Of a stretch of DNA of 31,468 nt, positions 16,280 to 24,513 are shown piece after piece (the first letter of the stretch is position 1; every line of letters starts with the position of its first letter). The translations under genes were made by a program, and so were the position numbers. This DNA comes from a virus. The notes under the pieces were generated by a model. The model did not search any database, was not told where the DNA came from, and saw only the letters and a program-made list of their open reading frames with translations. The stretch spans positions 1 through 31,468 of IMG/VR virus record IMGVR_UViG_3300044826_000310, one strand, 5' to 3'.

Positions 16280-17233
16280 TCAGGCGACGTTCTTGAACAG
16301 GAAGGCAGCGCCGGGGGTGGCGATGTTGGGCTGGCGCTCGTAGGTCACACCGTAGATCCAGCACTTGTCTTCGTAGCGCGGCGGCTCGGTCATCGGGTGG
16401 CCCTCGATGGTGTTCGTGAAGCCATGCGTGGGCGTGGCCAGGCTGACGTTGTTGCCCGCCACCGTCGGCGCGAACGAGAGCACGGCATCGGCGCCCCACA
16501 CGTCGTGAGCCACGCCGTCGGCGTCTTTCCAAATCGCTTCGCCGATCTTGATTTCCCGCACGTTGAAGATGACCTTCAGCTCTTCGAGCGTGGCCGGCCC
16601 CATGTGATTGGCCGGCAAATAGCCCTTGACCTCGGGGTTGGAGCGAATCGCTGCCAACGCCATGGCGGACAACCCCAGCTTCTGCGGGCGGCGACCCACC
16701 TTTTGGCGCACGACTTCGGCGGCGGTGTTGATGTCGGTCACCGGCGTGCCGGTGGCCGCGCTCCACTTGGTGGCGCCGGCCAGGGTGAGCGAGTTGCCCA
16801 CGGGGTAGTTGGCGGTGTTGGTGAGCAGGTCGGCGCAGTCCAGCTCGTAGGCCAGCATGATGATGCTCTTGGCCGTGGTCATGGCCACGGTGGAGATCGG
16901 GATGTTCAGGCCGATGTTGAGCGTGCGGGCGCCTTCGCTTTCGCGCACCAGCTCACGTGGGATGGGAATATCCACCGAGTCTTGCTTGACGCTGTAGACG
17001 GTGCCTTCCCAGTTGATGTCCACCCGCTTGGTCGGGCCGCCGGGGGCGCGGCGCAGGTTGTAGCGGCGCAGCGCAGCATCGCCCATCTTGGGCACCATCA
17101 CCGAGGTCAGCGCCTGCGGCAGCTCGGGCAACAGGAAGCTGCCCAGGAACTGGGTCTCGTCGTTGGCGACACCCAGCAGGAGGTTCTGCAACACCGGGTT
17201 GGTGCGCAGGCGGATTTGTTCGAGCGTCATCAT
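16280..17233 (-). CDS. Major capsid protein
   Basis: A 317-residue protein with AGGAG nine bases before the first of two adjacent ATG codons. It reads like an HK97-fold capsid protein: LGSFLLPELPQALTSVMVPK, VYSVKQDSVDIPIPRELV, ELDCADLLTNTANYPVGN, and DINTAAEVVRQKVGRRPQKLGLSAMALAAI, a common signature of this fold. The gene directly follows the protease/scaffold gene after 42 bp, as expected for a capsid that needs both. The sequence does not look like Mu gpT, so the capsid module is probably from a siphovirus-type source. Confidence 0.88.
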   Translation of the reverse strand: MMTLEQIRLRTNPVLQNLLLGVANDETQFLGSFLLPELPQALTSVMVPKMGDAALRRYNLRRAPGGPTKRVDINWEGTVYSVKQDSVDIPIPRELVRESEGARTLNIGLNIPISTVAMTTAKSIIMLAYELDCADLLTNTANYPVGNSLTLAGATKWSAATGTPVTDINTAAEVVRQKVGRRPQKLGLSAMALAAIRSNPEVKGYLPANHMGPATLEELKVIFNVREIKIGEAIWKDADGVAHDVWGADAVLSFAPTVAGNNVSLATPTHGFTNTIEGHPMTEPPRYEDKCWIYGVTYERQPNIATPGAAFLFKNVA

Positions 17234-17275
17234 GGCGAGCGGCTCCTGGTTGTTTGTGGGGTGGTGTTGTGTTGG

Positions 17276-17839
17276 TCAGCCGCTGAAGCTCACCGGTTTG
17301 CAGACGGCCTCGGCGGCCTCGGCGTAGCTCACCTTGTGGGTCGCCTGGTGCTGCTTGATGCGGGTATCCAGTTCGGCATCGCTCAGGCTGGCCACGTCAC
17401 CGCCGGGGTCGCCGTTGGAGAACGAGGCGGCGGGCGTGCCCTGGGGCTTGTACTCCCCGAAGCTGACCCGCACCGGCAGCGCGCCGAACGCATCGCGCAC
17501 GAACTTCACCGCGTCGAACTCCACGCGCTTGTCGCCCTCGGCGAAGCTCACGCGCTTGATGGTGGCGGCATCGCCCAGGGCGTCCAGCACAGCCACCAGC
17601 TTGGGCATGTCGGCCGGGCTGATGCGGGCACCGGTCTGGCCCTTGCCGCACATGCCCTCGGCGAAGCTCACATGCTCGGCATGGCGGGATTCAGCTTGGG
17701 CCTTGAGCACGGCCGCGTTCGCGTCGCGGGCGGCCTTGGCATCGGCTTCGGCCTTGATGCGGGCAGCTTCGGCGTCTTCGGCCTTCTTTTTGTCAGCGGC
17801 AGCCTGAGCCTTCAGTGCTGCGATTTCTTCTTCGGTCAT
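17276..17839 (-). CDS. Putative scaffold from an internal in-frame start (Mu gpZ-like)
   Basis: Within the protease gene an ATG at 17837-17839 (codon 195) follows GGAG at 7 nt. Translation from it gives 187 residues beginning MTEEEIAALKAQAAADKKK, a coiled-coil scaffold without the protease domain. Mu (I/Z) and lambda (C/Nu3) use the same nested arrangement. The internal start is inferred from the ribosome binding site and the family pattern. Confidence 0.5.
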   Translation of the reverse strand: MTEEEIAALKAQAAADKKKAEDAEAARIKAEADAKAARDANAAVLKAQAESRHAEHVSFAEGMCGKGQTGARISPADMPKLVAVLDALGDAATIKRVSFAEGDKRVEFDAVKFVRDAFGALPVRVSFGEYKPQGTPAASFSNGDPGGDVASLSDAELDTRIKQHQATHKVSYAEAAEAVCKPVSFSG

Positions 17840-18421
17840 GGTGGTGCTCCGTGGTGCGGTGGCGGTGGATGAGGCCTCAGCAAAACTCACCCGGCGGGTG
17901 GGAGCCTCGGCAAAACGTGCGGCGGTCGGGGTGGTGGTGCGAGCGGACAGCGGCGGGATGCGGGGGATGTCTTTGAGCCCCTTCACGGCTGGGGGCTGTC
18001 CACCCAGGGCGCCGATGTGGCGCGGATACCAGATGCCCGGCTTGGGGTTCACCGGGTCTTGCGGGTGGTAGAACTCGATGGAGCGCTTCTTGAGCTGGCC
18101 GCCATCGGTGGCTTGCAGGGCGTACTCGGGCACCACCTGATGTGCCCTGGCCAACAACTTGCCGTCATCGCTCACCGCGAACTTGAGCGCGTAGCCGTAC
18201 GCCGGGTCGCTGGTCTCGGGGTGGCCGATGGTGAACGGTGCTTCGTGCAGCTTTGGGTCGTAGGCGGCGGCGGTCTTGAGCAGGTCGTCACGGGTGATCG
18301 TGAACACGTCGCCTTGCTCCGACGGCCGGGTGCCTGCCGCAAATACCTCGATCAACTGCGATTCCATCGCCTGCTTGGCGGCGAGTGCTGCGGCTGTCGG
18401 TTTGCTTGTTGCGGTGCTCAT
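17276..18421 (-). CDS. Mu gpI-like head maturation protease with fused scaffold
   Basis: A 381-residue protein. The N-terminal 160 residues resemble the Mu I protease: FTITRDDL, FTIGHPETSDPAYGYALKF (H66 is the candidate catalytic His) and KKRSIEFYHP (S114 the candidate nucleophile), ending WYPRHIGALGGQPPAVKGL. Residues 195-250 are a Lys/Glu/Ala-rich coiled coil typical of scaffolds. VSFAE-type motifs recur at 169, 178, 251, 291, 319, 364 and 377. The ATG at 18419-18421 is chosen; the open frame extends 70 codons further but reaches the upstream terminator. An internal ATG at 17837-17839 may give a separate scaffold. In Mu, portal and gpF precede this gene; here the mor terminator does. Confidence 0.85.
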   Translation of the reverse strand: MSTATSKPTAAALAAKQAMESQLIEVFAAGTRPSEQGDVFTITRDDLLKTAAAYDPKLHEAPFTIGHPETSDPAYGYALKFAVSDDGKLLARAHQVVPEYALQATDGGQLKKRSIEFYHPQDPVNPKPGIWYPRHIGALGGQPPAVKGLKDIPRIPPLSARTTTPTAARFAEAPTRRVSFAEASSTATAPRSTTMTEEEIAALKAQAAADKKKAEDAEAARIKAEADAKAARDANAAVLKAQAESRHAEHVSFAEGMCGKGQTGARISPADMPKLVAVLDALGDAATIKRVSFAEGDKRVEFDAVKFVRDAFGALPVRVSFGEYKPQGTPAASFSNGDPGGDVASLSDAELDTRIKQHQATHKVSYAEAAEAVCKPVSFSG

Positions 18422-18617
18422 GGGACGACATGGTGCGCAACGGGACGGCATAACTCCAGTGAGCACGCGCTCCAGAATTGCCTGCATCCACTTGATTCCC
18501 CGGGCCAACCGCACCAATCCAATCAACCCATACCCAACAAACCCCGTTCCAAAACGTTCCCAAGGCCCATAGGAGCGCCTAATCCGATGCGGGACATACA
18601 TCGGCACCATCAAGACG
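18422..18617 (-). promoter_or_regulatory. Mor-dependent late promoter region (candidate)
   Basis: This gap separates the mor terminator from the protease start and should contain the promoter of the minus-strand late operon. CGTTCC occurs twice, at 18545-18550 and 18555-18560, exactly one helical turn apart, a possible activator site for Mor. GTATGGGT about 20 bp downstream on the minus strand is a weak -10 candidate. No good -35 is seen, as expected for a Mor-dependent promoter. The sites are guesses from pattern. Confidence 0.35.
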
Positions 18618-18643
18618 AAAAAAAGCCCCATTTCTGGGGCTTT
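18618..18643 (-). terminator. Rho-independent terminator after mor
   Basis: On the minus strand AAAGCCCC (18636-18643) pairs with GGGGCTTT (18622-18629) around a 6-nt loop, and seven T residues follow (18624 down to 18618). It stands 22 bp after the mor stop and should end the early transcript, separating it from the late operon. Confidence 0.9.
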
Positions 18644-18665
18644 GTTGTTTCGTCAGTAGTGCATA

Positions 18666-19079
18666 TCAGGGGCCATCAAGCGCTAGCGGAGGCTGGTGTT
18701 TGGCGTGGTACTCCTGACGCCACATTCGCACAATGCGCCGCACCTGTGGCTCACTCAGCTCGTATTCGCGCGCCAGCGCAGCAATGTTCCGACCTGTATA
18801 TCGGGCCATCATTTCGCGGTCGCGCTGTGTCAGCCTGTATGCGTGACCAACCATCATGTAGAACGTCTCGCCACCGTGCTCCATGCACAAGCTCTCAACA
18901 ACCGCAAACGCCAGCCACGCAATCCGATGCATAGCTGGCGAATCTGCGGGGGGCATTTCTTCGAGCAGTCTGGCGTACACCGTGAGCGCCATACTTTTCA
19001 GGCGCGCTGGGTACCGTGACGGCAAAAGGCCCTCTAAGGGCCTCCGCTGCTCTGGTGTGAGCCGCGCGCTGTCAGCCAT
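18666..19079 (-). CDS. mor: Mor-family transcription activator
   Basis: A 137-residue protein of the Mor/C family, which activates phage middle/late promoters. The C-terminal part shows the expected DNA-binding region: YTGRNIAALAREYELSEPQVRRIVRMW, a helix-turn-helix; the preceding AFAVVESLCMEHGGETFYM fits the Mor dimerisation domain (MVGHAYRLTQRDREMMARY joins the two). The ATG overlaps the gemA end by 8 nt. The gene is last in the early operon and is followed by a strong terminator, so its likely target is the promoter in front of the protease gene, and perhaps another on the plus strand. Confidence 0.85.
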   Translation of the reverse strand: MADSARLTPEQRRPLEGLLPSRYPARLKSMALTVYARLLEEMPPADSPAMHRIAWLAFAVVESLCMEHGGETFYMMVGHAYRLTQRDREMMARYTGRNIAALAREYELSEPQVRRIVRMWRQEYHAKHQPPLALDGP

Positions 19080-19605
19080 CGACGTTCAGCGGCACGTTCT
19101 TGCGAGCCGCCCACTTTTTGAGTGCCTCGATGATCCGGTGGCACTGGTAGGCATTGAGCCATCGCCAGTGATCCACGCCAGTTTGGCGCTTGACGTAGGC
19201 CAACAGCGCATCATCCGTGTTGTTGCGCACCTCGCCAGCAGCGGCCAGCGCATGCCAGATGCAGCGCGCCTTGAGCCACAGCGGTGAGCGCGCCCATGCA
19301 TCGCTGCTGGGCTGCGAGCGCCCGGCGCCGTAGCCCAGGGCGACAAAGTGCGCGAAAACTTCCGCCTGCTTGGCCTTGGGCACCAGTTTGAGCGAGCGCA
19401 CGCCGTAGCGATCTTGGAGCATGTCGTAGTAGGCCTCATCGGTCTCCAGCCCTGGGATGCGCTGATCCATAGCCCATTTGCGGGCCATGCCGACCTTGGC
19501 GTAGATGTTGGGCTCCATCGGCTTGGTGGCGCGTGGGGCTGGGCGGTGGACTTCCGCCGGTGGCGGCGCAGCGCGGCGGCGTTCGGATGCGGTGAGCGGT
19601 TCCAT
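19072..19605 (-). CDS. gemA: GemA-like regulatory protein (DUF1018)
   Basis: A 177-residue protein with AAGGAG eight bases before the ATG. MARKWAMDQ near residue 40, LETDEAYYDMLQDRYGVRSLKLVPKAKQAEVFAHFVALG, and WLKARCIWHAL, LLAYVKRQTGVDHWRWLNAYQCHRIIEALKKWA match the DUF1018/GemA pattern of Mu-like phages. Mu GemA modulates host gene expression and DNA topology. In Mu, gemA directly precedes mor, as here, with an 8-nt overlap. The N-terminal 25 residues are Pro/Arg-rich and probably disordered. Confidence 0.85.
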   Translation of the reverse strand: MEPLTASERRRAAPPPAEVHRPAPRATKPMEPNIYAKVGMARKWAMDQRIPGLETDEAYYDMLQDRYGVRSLKLVPKAKQAEVFAHFVALGYGAGRSQPSSDAWARSPLWLKARCIWHALAAAGEVRNNTDDALLAYVKRQTGVDHWRWLNAYQCHRIIEALKKWAARKNVPLNVDG

Positions 19606-19622
19606 TTGCGGGTCTCCTTGTG

Positions 19623-20261
19623 TCAGAGCTTGGCGATGTCCAGCGGCACCGATTCGTACTTGTCAAAGCGGCCTTCCACCCGACGGTGCAACCGCACATA
19701 GCTGCGCACACCGCCCACCCGCATGGCCTCGTTGATGATGTCCATCGCCTGGGCCCACTTGGGATGTTTGATGCCGTAGGTCAGCAGCTCAGTGAGCCGT
19801 TGCACGCTCAGCCGCCCGTCTTCCCCACGCCGGAAGGTGCGATCCAGTACCACCACCAAATCGGGATCAACTCCGTCAGTTTTCTCTTCGACGAACTCCT
19901 CCAGCAATTGCTTGGCCGCCATGACGTTCTCGTCGAACACGAGGAACTCCTGCGCCGAACGCTCGACCTTGAACTTTCCGTTGTAGGTGCGGATGGTCAT
20001 GTTCCCCTTGTCGCCGCCCAGCGTCACCTTGTGCTGGCTGGCGGCCACCTCGGCCAGGGCGGCCATCTCTGCAAAGATGCGACGCTTGAGCGCGCGGGTG
20101 CGGGCCTGCAAATCCAGCCACTCGGCGGCGATGCTGCCGGTCAGCTCATCGCCCAGCTTCTCGATTTCGGTCATGCCCGATTCGCGCACCAGTTGGCCGC
20201 GTGCGTTCTCGCGGTATCCGGGTTCAATGGGTTGGCCTGTTTGGGTGTGGAAGTTCGTCAC
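19623..20261 (-). CDS. DUF3164 family early phage protein
   Basis: A 212-residue protein starting at GTG 20259-20261, with AGGAG eight bases upstream, in overlap with the previous stop (GTGA). It contains YRENARGQLVRESGMTEIEK and KVTLGGDKGNMTIRTYNGKFKVERSAQEFLVFDENV, then DLVVVLDRTFRRGEDGRLSVQRLTELL, the typical DUF3164 sequence of transposable phages. Family function is unknown; its place between the ATPase and gemA suggests an early accessory role. Confidence 0.85.
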   Translation of the reverse strand: MTNFHTQTGQPIEPGYRENARGQLVRESGMTEIEKLGDELTGSIAAEWLDLQARTRALKRRIFAEMAALAEVAASQHKVTLGGDKGNMTIRTYNGKFKVERSAQEFLVFDENVMAAKQLLEEFVEEKTDGVDPDLVVVLDRTFRRGEDGRLSVQRLTELLTYGIKHPKWAQAMDIINEAMRVGGVRSYVRLHRRVEGRFDKYESVPLDIAKL

Positions 20262-20932
20262 GGCTGTTGCTCCTGTTGTGCGGTGTGGGGTTTGCGCCCA
20301 AGTTGCTGGCGGGCGCGTTCGATGGCGTCTTTGGGTGGCACGTAGGGCACCGCTGGCGGCATGGCCCGTGGCATGGCTGGCGCAGCCGCCACGGCTGGCA
20401 CCGGTGCCTGTTGCCCCACGGCAGGCCGGTGGCGCTGCTGCTCTTGCTGGGCTCTTTCGGACTTGGCCTCGAAGTCGTTGGCCTTGTTGACCAAGATGCT
20501 GTAGAGGTAGGCATTACCCTTGAGCGGCAGCGTCAGCGAGCCGGCATCGGCTTGGTCGAACAAGGCGCGCAGCGCCGCGAACCAGAGCGCTTCGGGTGCC
20601 TGCCATTCGCGCCCATGGCGCGTGATGCGGTTGCGGCGCATGTCGGGAACCAGCTCGGCCAGCAGGGCGCGGGCATCGGGCAGGCGGATGCGCTGCTTGG
20701 GCGGAACATGCAAATCCAGATACCGGATCACCAGCCCGCCCAGCGGGATGCTGTGCGCCAGGATGTCGGCGGTGTAGCGGCGCACTTCGTCGTCGTTGAT
20801 CATGTCCGCGATGACGGCGCTCAGGCTCTGCACCGCCGAGCAGCAGGGGCAGACGTGCAGGCCCAGCACCGGGGCGGTGGTGTGCGTCACGGCGGCGGTG
20901 GCGCTGTCGGCGGTGGCGTGGGTGGCTTTCAT
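20258..20932 (-). CDS. Unknown early protein with CxxC pair (224 aa)
   Basis: Starts at ATG 20930-20932 with AGGAG eight bases upstream, overlapping the previous stop. Residues 28-31 are CPCC, a possible zinc site in an otherwise variable N-terminus. The middle (VIADMINDDEVRRYTADILAH, then LPDARALLAELVPDMRRNRITRHGREWQAPEALWFAALRALFD) is helical. The last 70 residues are Pro/Ala/Gln-rich and likely disordered. No family is recognised. It is translationally coupled on both sides within the early operon. Confidence 0.75.
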   Translation of the reverse strand: MKATHATADSATAAVTHTTAPVLGLHVCPCCSAVQSLSAVIADMINDDEVRRYTADILAHSIPLGGLVIRYLDLHVPPKQRIRLPDARALLAELVPDMRRNRITRHGREWQAPEALWFAALRALFDQADAGSLTLPLKGNAYLYSILVNKANDFEAKSERAQQEQQRHRPAVGQQAPVPAVAAAPAMPRAMPPAVPYVPPKDAIERARQQLGRKPHTAQQEQQP

Positions 20933-21192
20933 TGGCTCAACTCCTGGCGCACTTGGCGCAGCTCGGTGGTCAGTTCGTCGCGCAGGTGGTGCAGGTCGGC
21001 CAGCTCATCGGCATGCCAGCGGTCGCGGTACGCGGCCACCAGCCGATCCGATTCGCGCTCCTCGGTGGTGCGTTCGATCAACTGGCCGACGGACACCAGG
21101 CGCAAGGCCAGCGCCTCGCGGCGCAGCATCAGCCGGGCGCGGTGGGCCAGCCTGAAGGGGCGCACCAAGGCGCGGGTCATCAGGGGCAGCAT
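20929..21192 (-). CDS. Small helical early protein (87 aa), unknown
   Basis: ATG at 21190-21192 with GGGAG seven bases upstream, directly after the ATPase stop. The protein is Arg/Leu-rich and helical: LMLRREALALRLVSVGQLIERTTEERESDRLVAAYRDRW, ending in a coiled coil LRDELTTELRQVRQELSQ. A weak hydrophobic start (MLPLMTRALVRPFRLAHRARL) does not look like a signal peptide. The function is unknown. Confidence 0.65.
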   Translation of the reverse strand: MLPLMTRALVRPFRLAHRARLMLRREALALRLVSVGQLIERTTEERESDRLVAAYRDRWHADELADLHHLRDELTTELRQVRQELSQ

Positions 21193-21194
21193 CG

Positions 21195-22355
21195 TCAGAC
21201 TCCCGTGATGACGTTGCCATCGACCTTGGCCATGCCCGCCAATGCGGCGGCATTCATCGCGCGGGCCACCAAGTTGTTGACCACCAGCGGGTGGCAGATG
21301 CTCACGCGCTCACTGGGGCGGCCACGCTCGGGCACGCGGATCAAGCGGGCGCGGATGGCGTCGTAGGCATCCGGGGCCAGCACGTCATCCACCTGGGCGC
21401 CGGCGCGGGCGAACTTGTGGCGCAGGTAGGCCTCCAGGTCGCCATCGAGCGCGGGCAGATGCACCAGCTCGCAGCGCTGCACCACTTCGCGCACCTCGCC
21501 GCTGCGCTCGCTCAGGCGGGTGGCCAGTTCGGGCTGGCCGATCAGCGCGATGCCAATGAGGCGCGAGAGGCCGTCCTTCAACTCCGCAAAACGCTTGAGA
21601 TGCTTGAGCGTGGGCACGGGCAGGCTGTGGGCCTCCTCGATCAGCAGCAGGTGGCTCTGGCCGGCGCGGCGGCTGGTGCGCAGCACCTCATGCACCTGGG
21701 CGAATCGGGCCTCGGGGCTGCTCTTGCAATGCGCCGTGGGCGTGAGGGTGCGGATGATGGCCTCGGCGATGGCCGGGGCGCGCAGAGGCTTGCCGCGTGA
21801 TTCACTCTCTTCCATCGCCAGCACGTAGGGACGGATGACGCTCACCGGCTTGTTTTCGTCGATGACCCGCTGTTCCAAGTCTTCGGCCAGGGTGCTCTTG
21901 CCCGAGCCGCTTTCGCCAACGATGGCCACGAACGCGTGATGCAGCGCGGCATCCAGCAGCACGTTGCGCACGTAGCGGATGGCGCCGCTGGCGAACACGT
22001 CATCGCGGGTTTGCACGTCGTCGCGGAAGGGGTCGCGTGCCAAGCGGAACGCCATCTTGGTTTTCTGGTTCAGGTTTTCGCATCGCAGCAGCATGGTGGT
22101 GTCCTCGGGATCGGTGGGGGTGGCAGTGGGTTGGCTGGCGTCTTCGCCAGCGGTAAATAGGGGGCGCAGGTCTTCAGGCTTTGCGCCGTGGTCGGTCAGG
22201 AACTTGGCGGCAGCGGCGCGCACTGCCGGGGCGTTGCGGGTGGGCCACTGGCCCTTGCTGACCAGCCGGCTGGTGGTGGCCTTGCCCAGGCACAGGGCGC
22301 GAGCCATGTCGGCCTGGCTGGTGCCGAGGCGGGCGAGGAGGGGTTGCAGGCTCAT
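21195..22355 (-). CDS. MuB/TnsC-type transposition ATPase
   Basis: A 386-residue AAA ATPase that would bind target DNA and activate the transposase. Residues 1-55 are a helix-turn-helix like that of MuB (LLARLGTSQADMARALCLGKATTSRLV). Walker A is GESGSGKST at 147-155, Walker B LLLIEE at 236-241 followed by AHSL, and sensor 1 IALIGQPEL at 269-277. A C-terminal helical part follows (LRHKFARAGAQVDDVLAPDAYDAI). The ATG overlaps the stop of the preceding small gene. MuB also gives target immunity in Mu; the same is expected here but not shown. Confidence 0.93.
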   Translation of the reverse strand: MSLQPLLARLGTSQADMARALCLGKATTSRLVSKGQWPTRNAPAVRAAAAKFLTDHGAKPEDLRPLFTAGEDASQPTATPTDPEDTTMLLRCENLNQKTKMAFRLARDPFRDDVQTRDDVFASGAIRYVRNVLLDAALHHAFVAIVGESGSGKSTLAEDLEQRVIDENKPVSVIRPYVLAMEESESRGKPLRAPAIAEAIIRTLTPTAHCKSSPEARFAQVHEVLRTSRRAGQSHLLLIEEAHSLPVPTLKHLKRFAELKDGLSRLIGIALIGQPELATRLSERSGEVREVVQRCELVHLPALDGDLEAYLRHKFARAGAQVDDVLAPDAYDAIRARLIRVPERGRPSERVSICHPLVVNNLVARAMNAAALAGMAKVDGNVITGV

Positions 22356-22687
22356 GGCTTCACCGCCTTCCAGGGTTCCGCGCTGTGATGCGCGATGAAC
22401 TCCATCCGGTTGGAAAAAACCGCTTCACGATCTGGCGGCAGTGCATGCTCTTTGGGCTGCCGCTTCGCTGTGTTTGCCCTGTAAATGGCCAAACCTGCGC
22501 ACCTGCTGCCAGCATGAACGTGGCACTCCACAACATGATCTGAGTGGCACAGCCGGGCGTATTCCTCCGGGGTGCTACCCCCGAGCCAACCATTCAGCGA
22601 ACTGCGCAGCAGCGGGCAATCACTGCATGCTTTCGTCAGTTGACTGCTGGCCGGGCTGGCCTCACCTCTGGTGATCAGCTTGCGCAT
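22352..22687 (-). CDS. DUF6283-like cysteine-rich protein between transposase and ATPase
   Basis: A 111-residue protein with GGAGG six bases before the ATG at 22685-22687, which overlaps the transposase stop. It contains KACSDCPLLRSSLNGWLGG near residues 18-36, STPEEYARLCHSD, VECHVHAGSRCAGLAIYRAN, a pattern with four or five cysteines and two histidines that may bind a metal. This resembles DUF6283. It is located between the two core transposition genes, where Mu has none. Confidence 0.65.
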   Translation of the reverse strand: MRKLITRGEASPASSQLTKACSDCPLLRSSLNGWLGGSTPEEYARLCHSDHVVECHVHAGSRCAGLAIYRANTAKRQPKEHALPPDREAVFSNRMEFIAHHSAEPWKAVKP

Positions 22688-24513
22688 CACACACCTCCAT
22701 TCACAATCCGCAGGGCCGGCGGTGCCGGGCGCTCCAGGCGGGCTTTAAGGTCATCGAGCTGGCTCTCGGGCACACCTTGCGGGTGCCACTGGTTCACCAG
22801 GGCGTTGCGCTCGGGCGTCATCTCCACGCCCTTGCTCACCAGCCAGCGGGCCGCTTCGAACGTGTTCAGCAGCCGGTCATCCGTGGGCGGCTGGTACAGC
22901 GGACGCAGCGGCGTGGGCGGCGGCGGGGCCACGGTCACGGGGTCGGGCATGTGCTCGCCACGGCGCGGCAGGAAGTCCACCGCCCCGGCCTCCACCCCGT
23001 CGAAGGGGTTGATGCGGCCACCGAACGGCGTGTAGTCCTTGCGGCGGCGCAGCTTGTCGGCGTCCTCCAGCGTCTTGGCACCGGTGGCCAGGTAGGCCAG
23101 CTCTTTGCGGTGCTTGTCGGCGACGGTGTCGGCGGGGCGCCCGTAGTCCTCGAAGAACACGTTGCCGCCACGCACAAACCGCCCGCCGTCGTCCATGCGC
23201 TCCACCAGTTGGCAGGGGTAGAGGGTTTCGTGCCCGTCCTGGTCGGCATCCACCACGAACACCTGGGCGGTGTCGTAGGGGTTCCAGGTGACGGCCAGCT
23301 TTTCGCCCACCATCACCCCAGGCACACCCGACACATCCCACGACTTGCCGCCGAACTCGACCCACAGCCGATCCGTCACGGTGCGCCGCTCCGGAGCGTG
23401 GGTCAGCAGCGTGCGGCACATCTCCACGCTTGGCGGGATGCGCAACTGCTCTGGCTGGATGCCCTGCCACACGGCAAACCGTGTCTTGCCCGTGCGGCTG
23501 TGGATGTGAGTGCTGTTGTAGCTGGCCATCCAGATGCCGGCCAGTGCGTTCAACTCCTCCAAGCTCTCCACCTTCGGTGCAAAGCGCAACCAGGCTTCAA
23601 ATTGCGTTTCGACAATGTTCTGGGCGTTCTCCACCTGGCCAGTGGCCCGCGCTTGCCGGGGGGCGTGCGCCTCGATCCGCACATCCAACCGGCGCAGCAG
23701 GTTCTTGGTGGTGCCGGCGGTGTTGGCACTGCCGGGGTCGCAATAGATGCCCACAGGCACGCCATGCATGGGGATGCGGTTGCCCTTGGGCTGCATCGCC
23801 CAGATGAGCGCCTCGGCCAGGTTGATGCCGCTCTCAGCCCCGAGCACGTAGAACACCAGCACCGCGCCGCTGTAGTGATCGGTGATGACGTAGCGCCACA
23901 CGCGGGACTGGGCAATGCGATCCAGGTTGGCCGGCTTGTTCTTGTAGAACTCGTCGTGATCCGCCACGCGCAGGCCGGAATCCTTGCCCTTAGCACCCTT
24001 CAGGTAGAACAGCACACACAAGCTGGCATCCACCTGCCACACATGGTTCGGATGCAGGCTGCGCATGGACACCGCCGGGGCGGGCCGCAGCATCTGATCC
24101 GGGTGGAGCTTGTAGGTGCGCAGTGCCCGAGCAATCGCCGAGATCGACAGCTCGCGGATCACGCCATCGGCATCCACGAACTCAGCGCGGATGTTCCCCG
24201 TGCGGCGCAGTGTGGTGACGGCCTCCAGCACCGACACCAGGCGCTTCTCGTTCTTCCGCATTCCCTCCAAGATGAACGCCGAGATCAACGCGGCCTCATC
24301 GCGCTTGAGCGATGTCTCCCCCGCATCAGATCGGCGCTTGCGTTCCGGTTTCACAGTGACCTCCTTCAGTGCTCTCAAGAGGGTGGCTCTGGACATCCCC
24401 AGCTCGGTGCAAGCGGCTGCGTAGACCGCTTCTTTCCCACCGTGCTGGGCCTGGGCTGCTGCCTGGGCGATCTGCACCAGGCGCTCAATCAGTGCGGGGC
24501 TGCGTGTGGCCAT
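22687..24513 (-). CDS. MuA-type DDE transposase
   Basis: A 608-residue transposase that cuts phage ends and joins them to target DNA, for both integration and replication. Residues 10-50 contain a helix-turn-helix (YAAACTELGMSRATLLRALK). The rve core begins HPNHVWQVDASL; candidate catalytic residues are D162 (QVDAS), D259 (IYCDPGS) and E295 (TGQVENAQ), the last pair separated by 35 residues. After the core, WVEFGGKSWDV and VTWNPYDTAQVFV form the usual beta-barrel. The C-terminal 100 residues, which in Mu contact the ATPase, hold a Pro-rich part. The gene is somewhat shorter than MuA (663). Start ATG overlaps the membrane protein gene by 25 nt. Confidence 0.95.
   Translation of the reverse strand: MATRSPALIERLVQIAQAAAQAQHGGKEAVYAAACTELGMSRATLLRALKEVTVKPERKRRSDAGETSLKRDEAALISAFILEGMRKNEKRLVSVLEAVTTLRRTGNIRAEFVDADGVIRELSISAIARALRTYKLHPDQMLRPAPAVSMRSLHPNHVWQVDASLCVLFYLKGAKGKDSGLRVADHDEFYKNKPANLDRIAQSRVWRYVITDHYSGAVLVFYVLGAESGINLAEALIWAMQPKGNRIPMHGVPVGIYCDPGSANTAGTTKNLLRRLDVRIEAHAPRQARATGQVENAQNIVETQFEAWLRFAPKVESLEELNALAGIWMASYNSTHIHSRTGKTRFAVWQGIQPEQLRIPPSVEMCRTLLTHAPERRTVTDRLWVEFGGKSWDVSGVPGVMVGEKLAVTWNPYDTAQVFVVDADQDGHETLYPCQLVERMDDGGRFVRGGNVFFEDYGRPADTVADKHRKELAYLATGAKTLEDADKLRRRKDYTPFGGRINPFDGVEAGAVDFLPRRGEHMPDPVTVAPPPPTPLRPLYQPPTDDRLLNTFEAARWLVSKGVEMTPERNALVNQWHPQGVPESQLDDLKARLERPAPPALRIVNGGV

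Noticed and set aside
16211-17872. 553-codon plus-strand open frame
   Set aside because: Antisense to capsid and scaffold genes; no recognisable domain.
18422-18631. 70-codon N-terminal extension of the protease
   Set aside because: It would begin inside the mor terminator and lacks the family pattern; the ATG at 18421 fits the protease better, although its ribosome binding site is weak.
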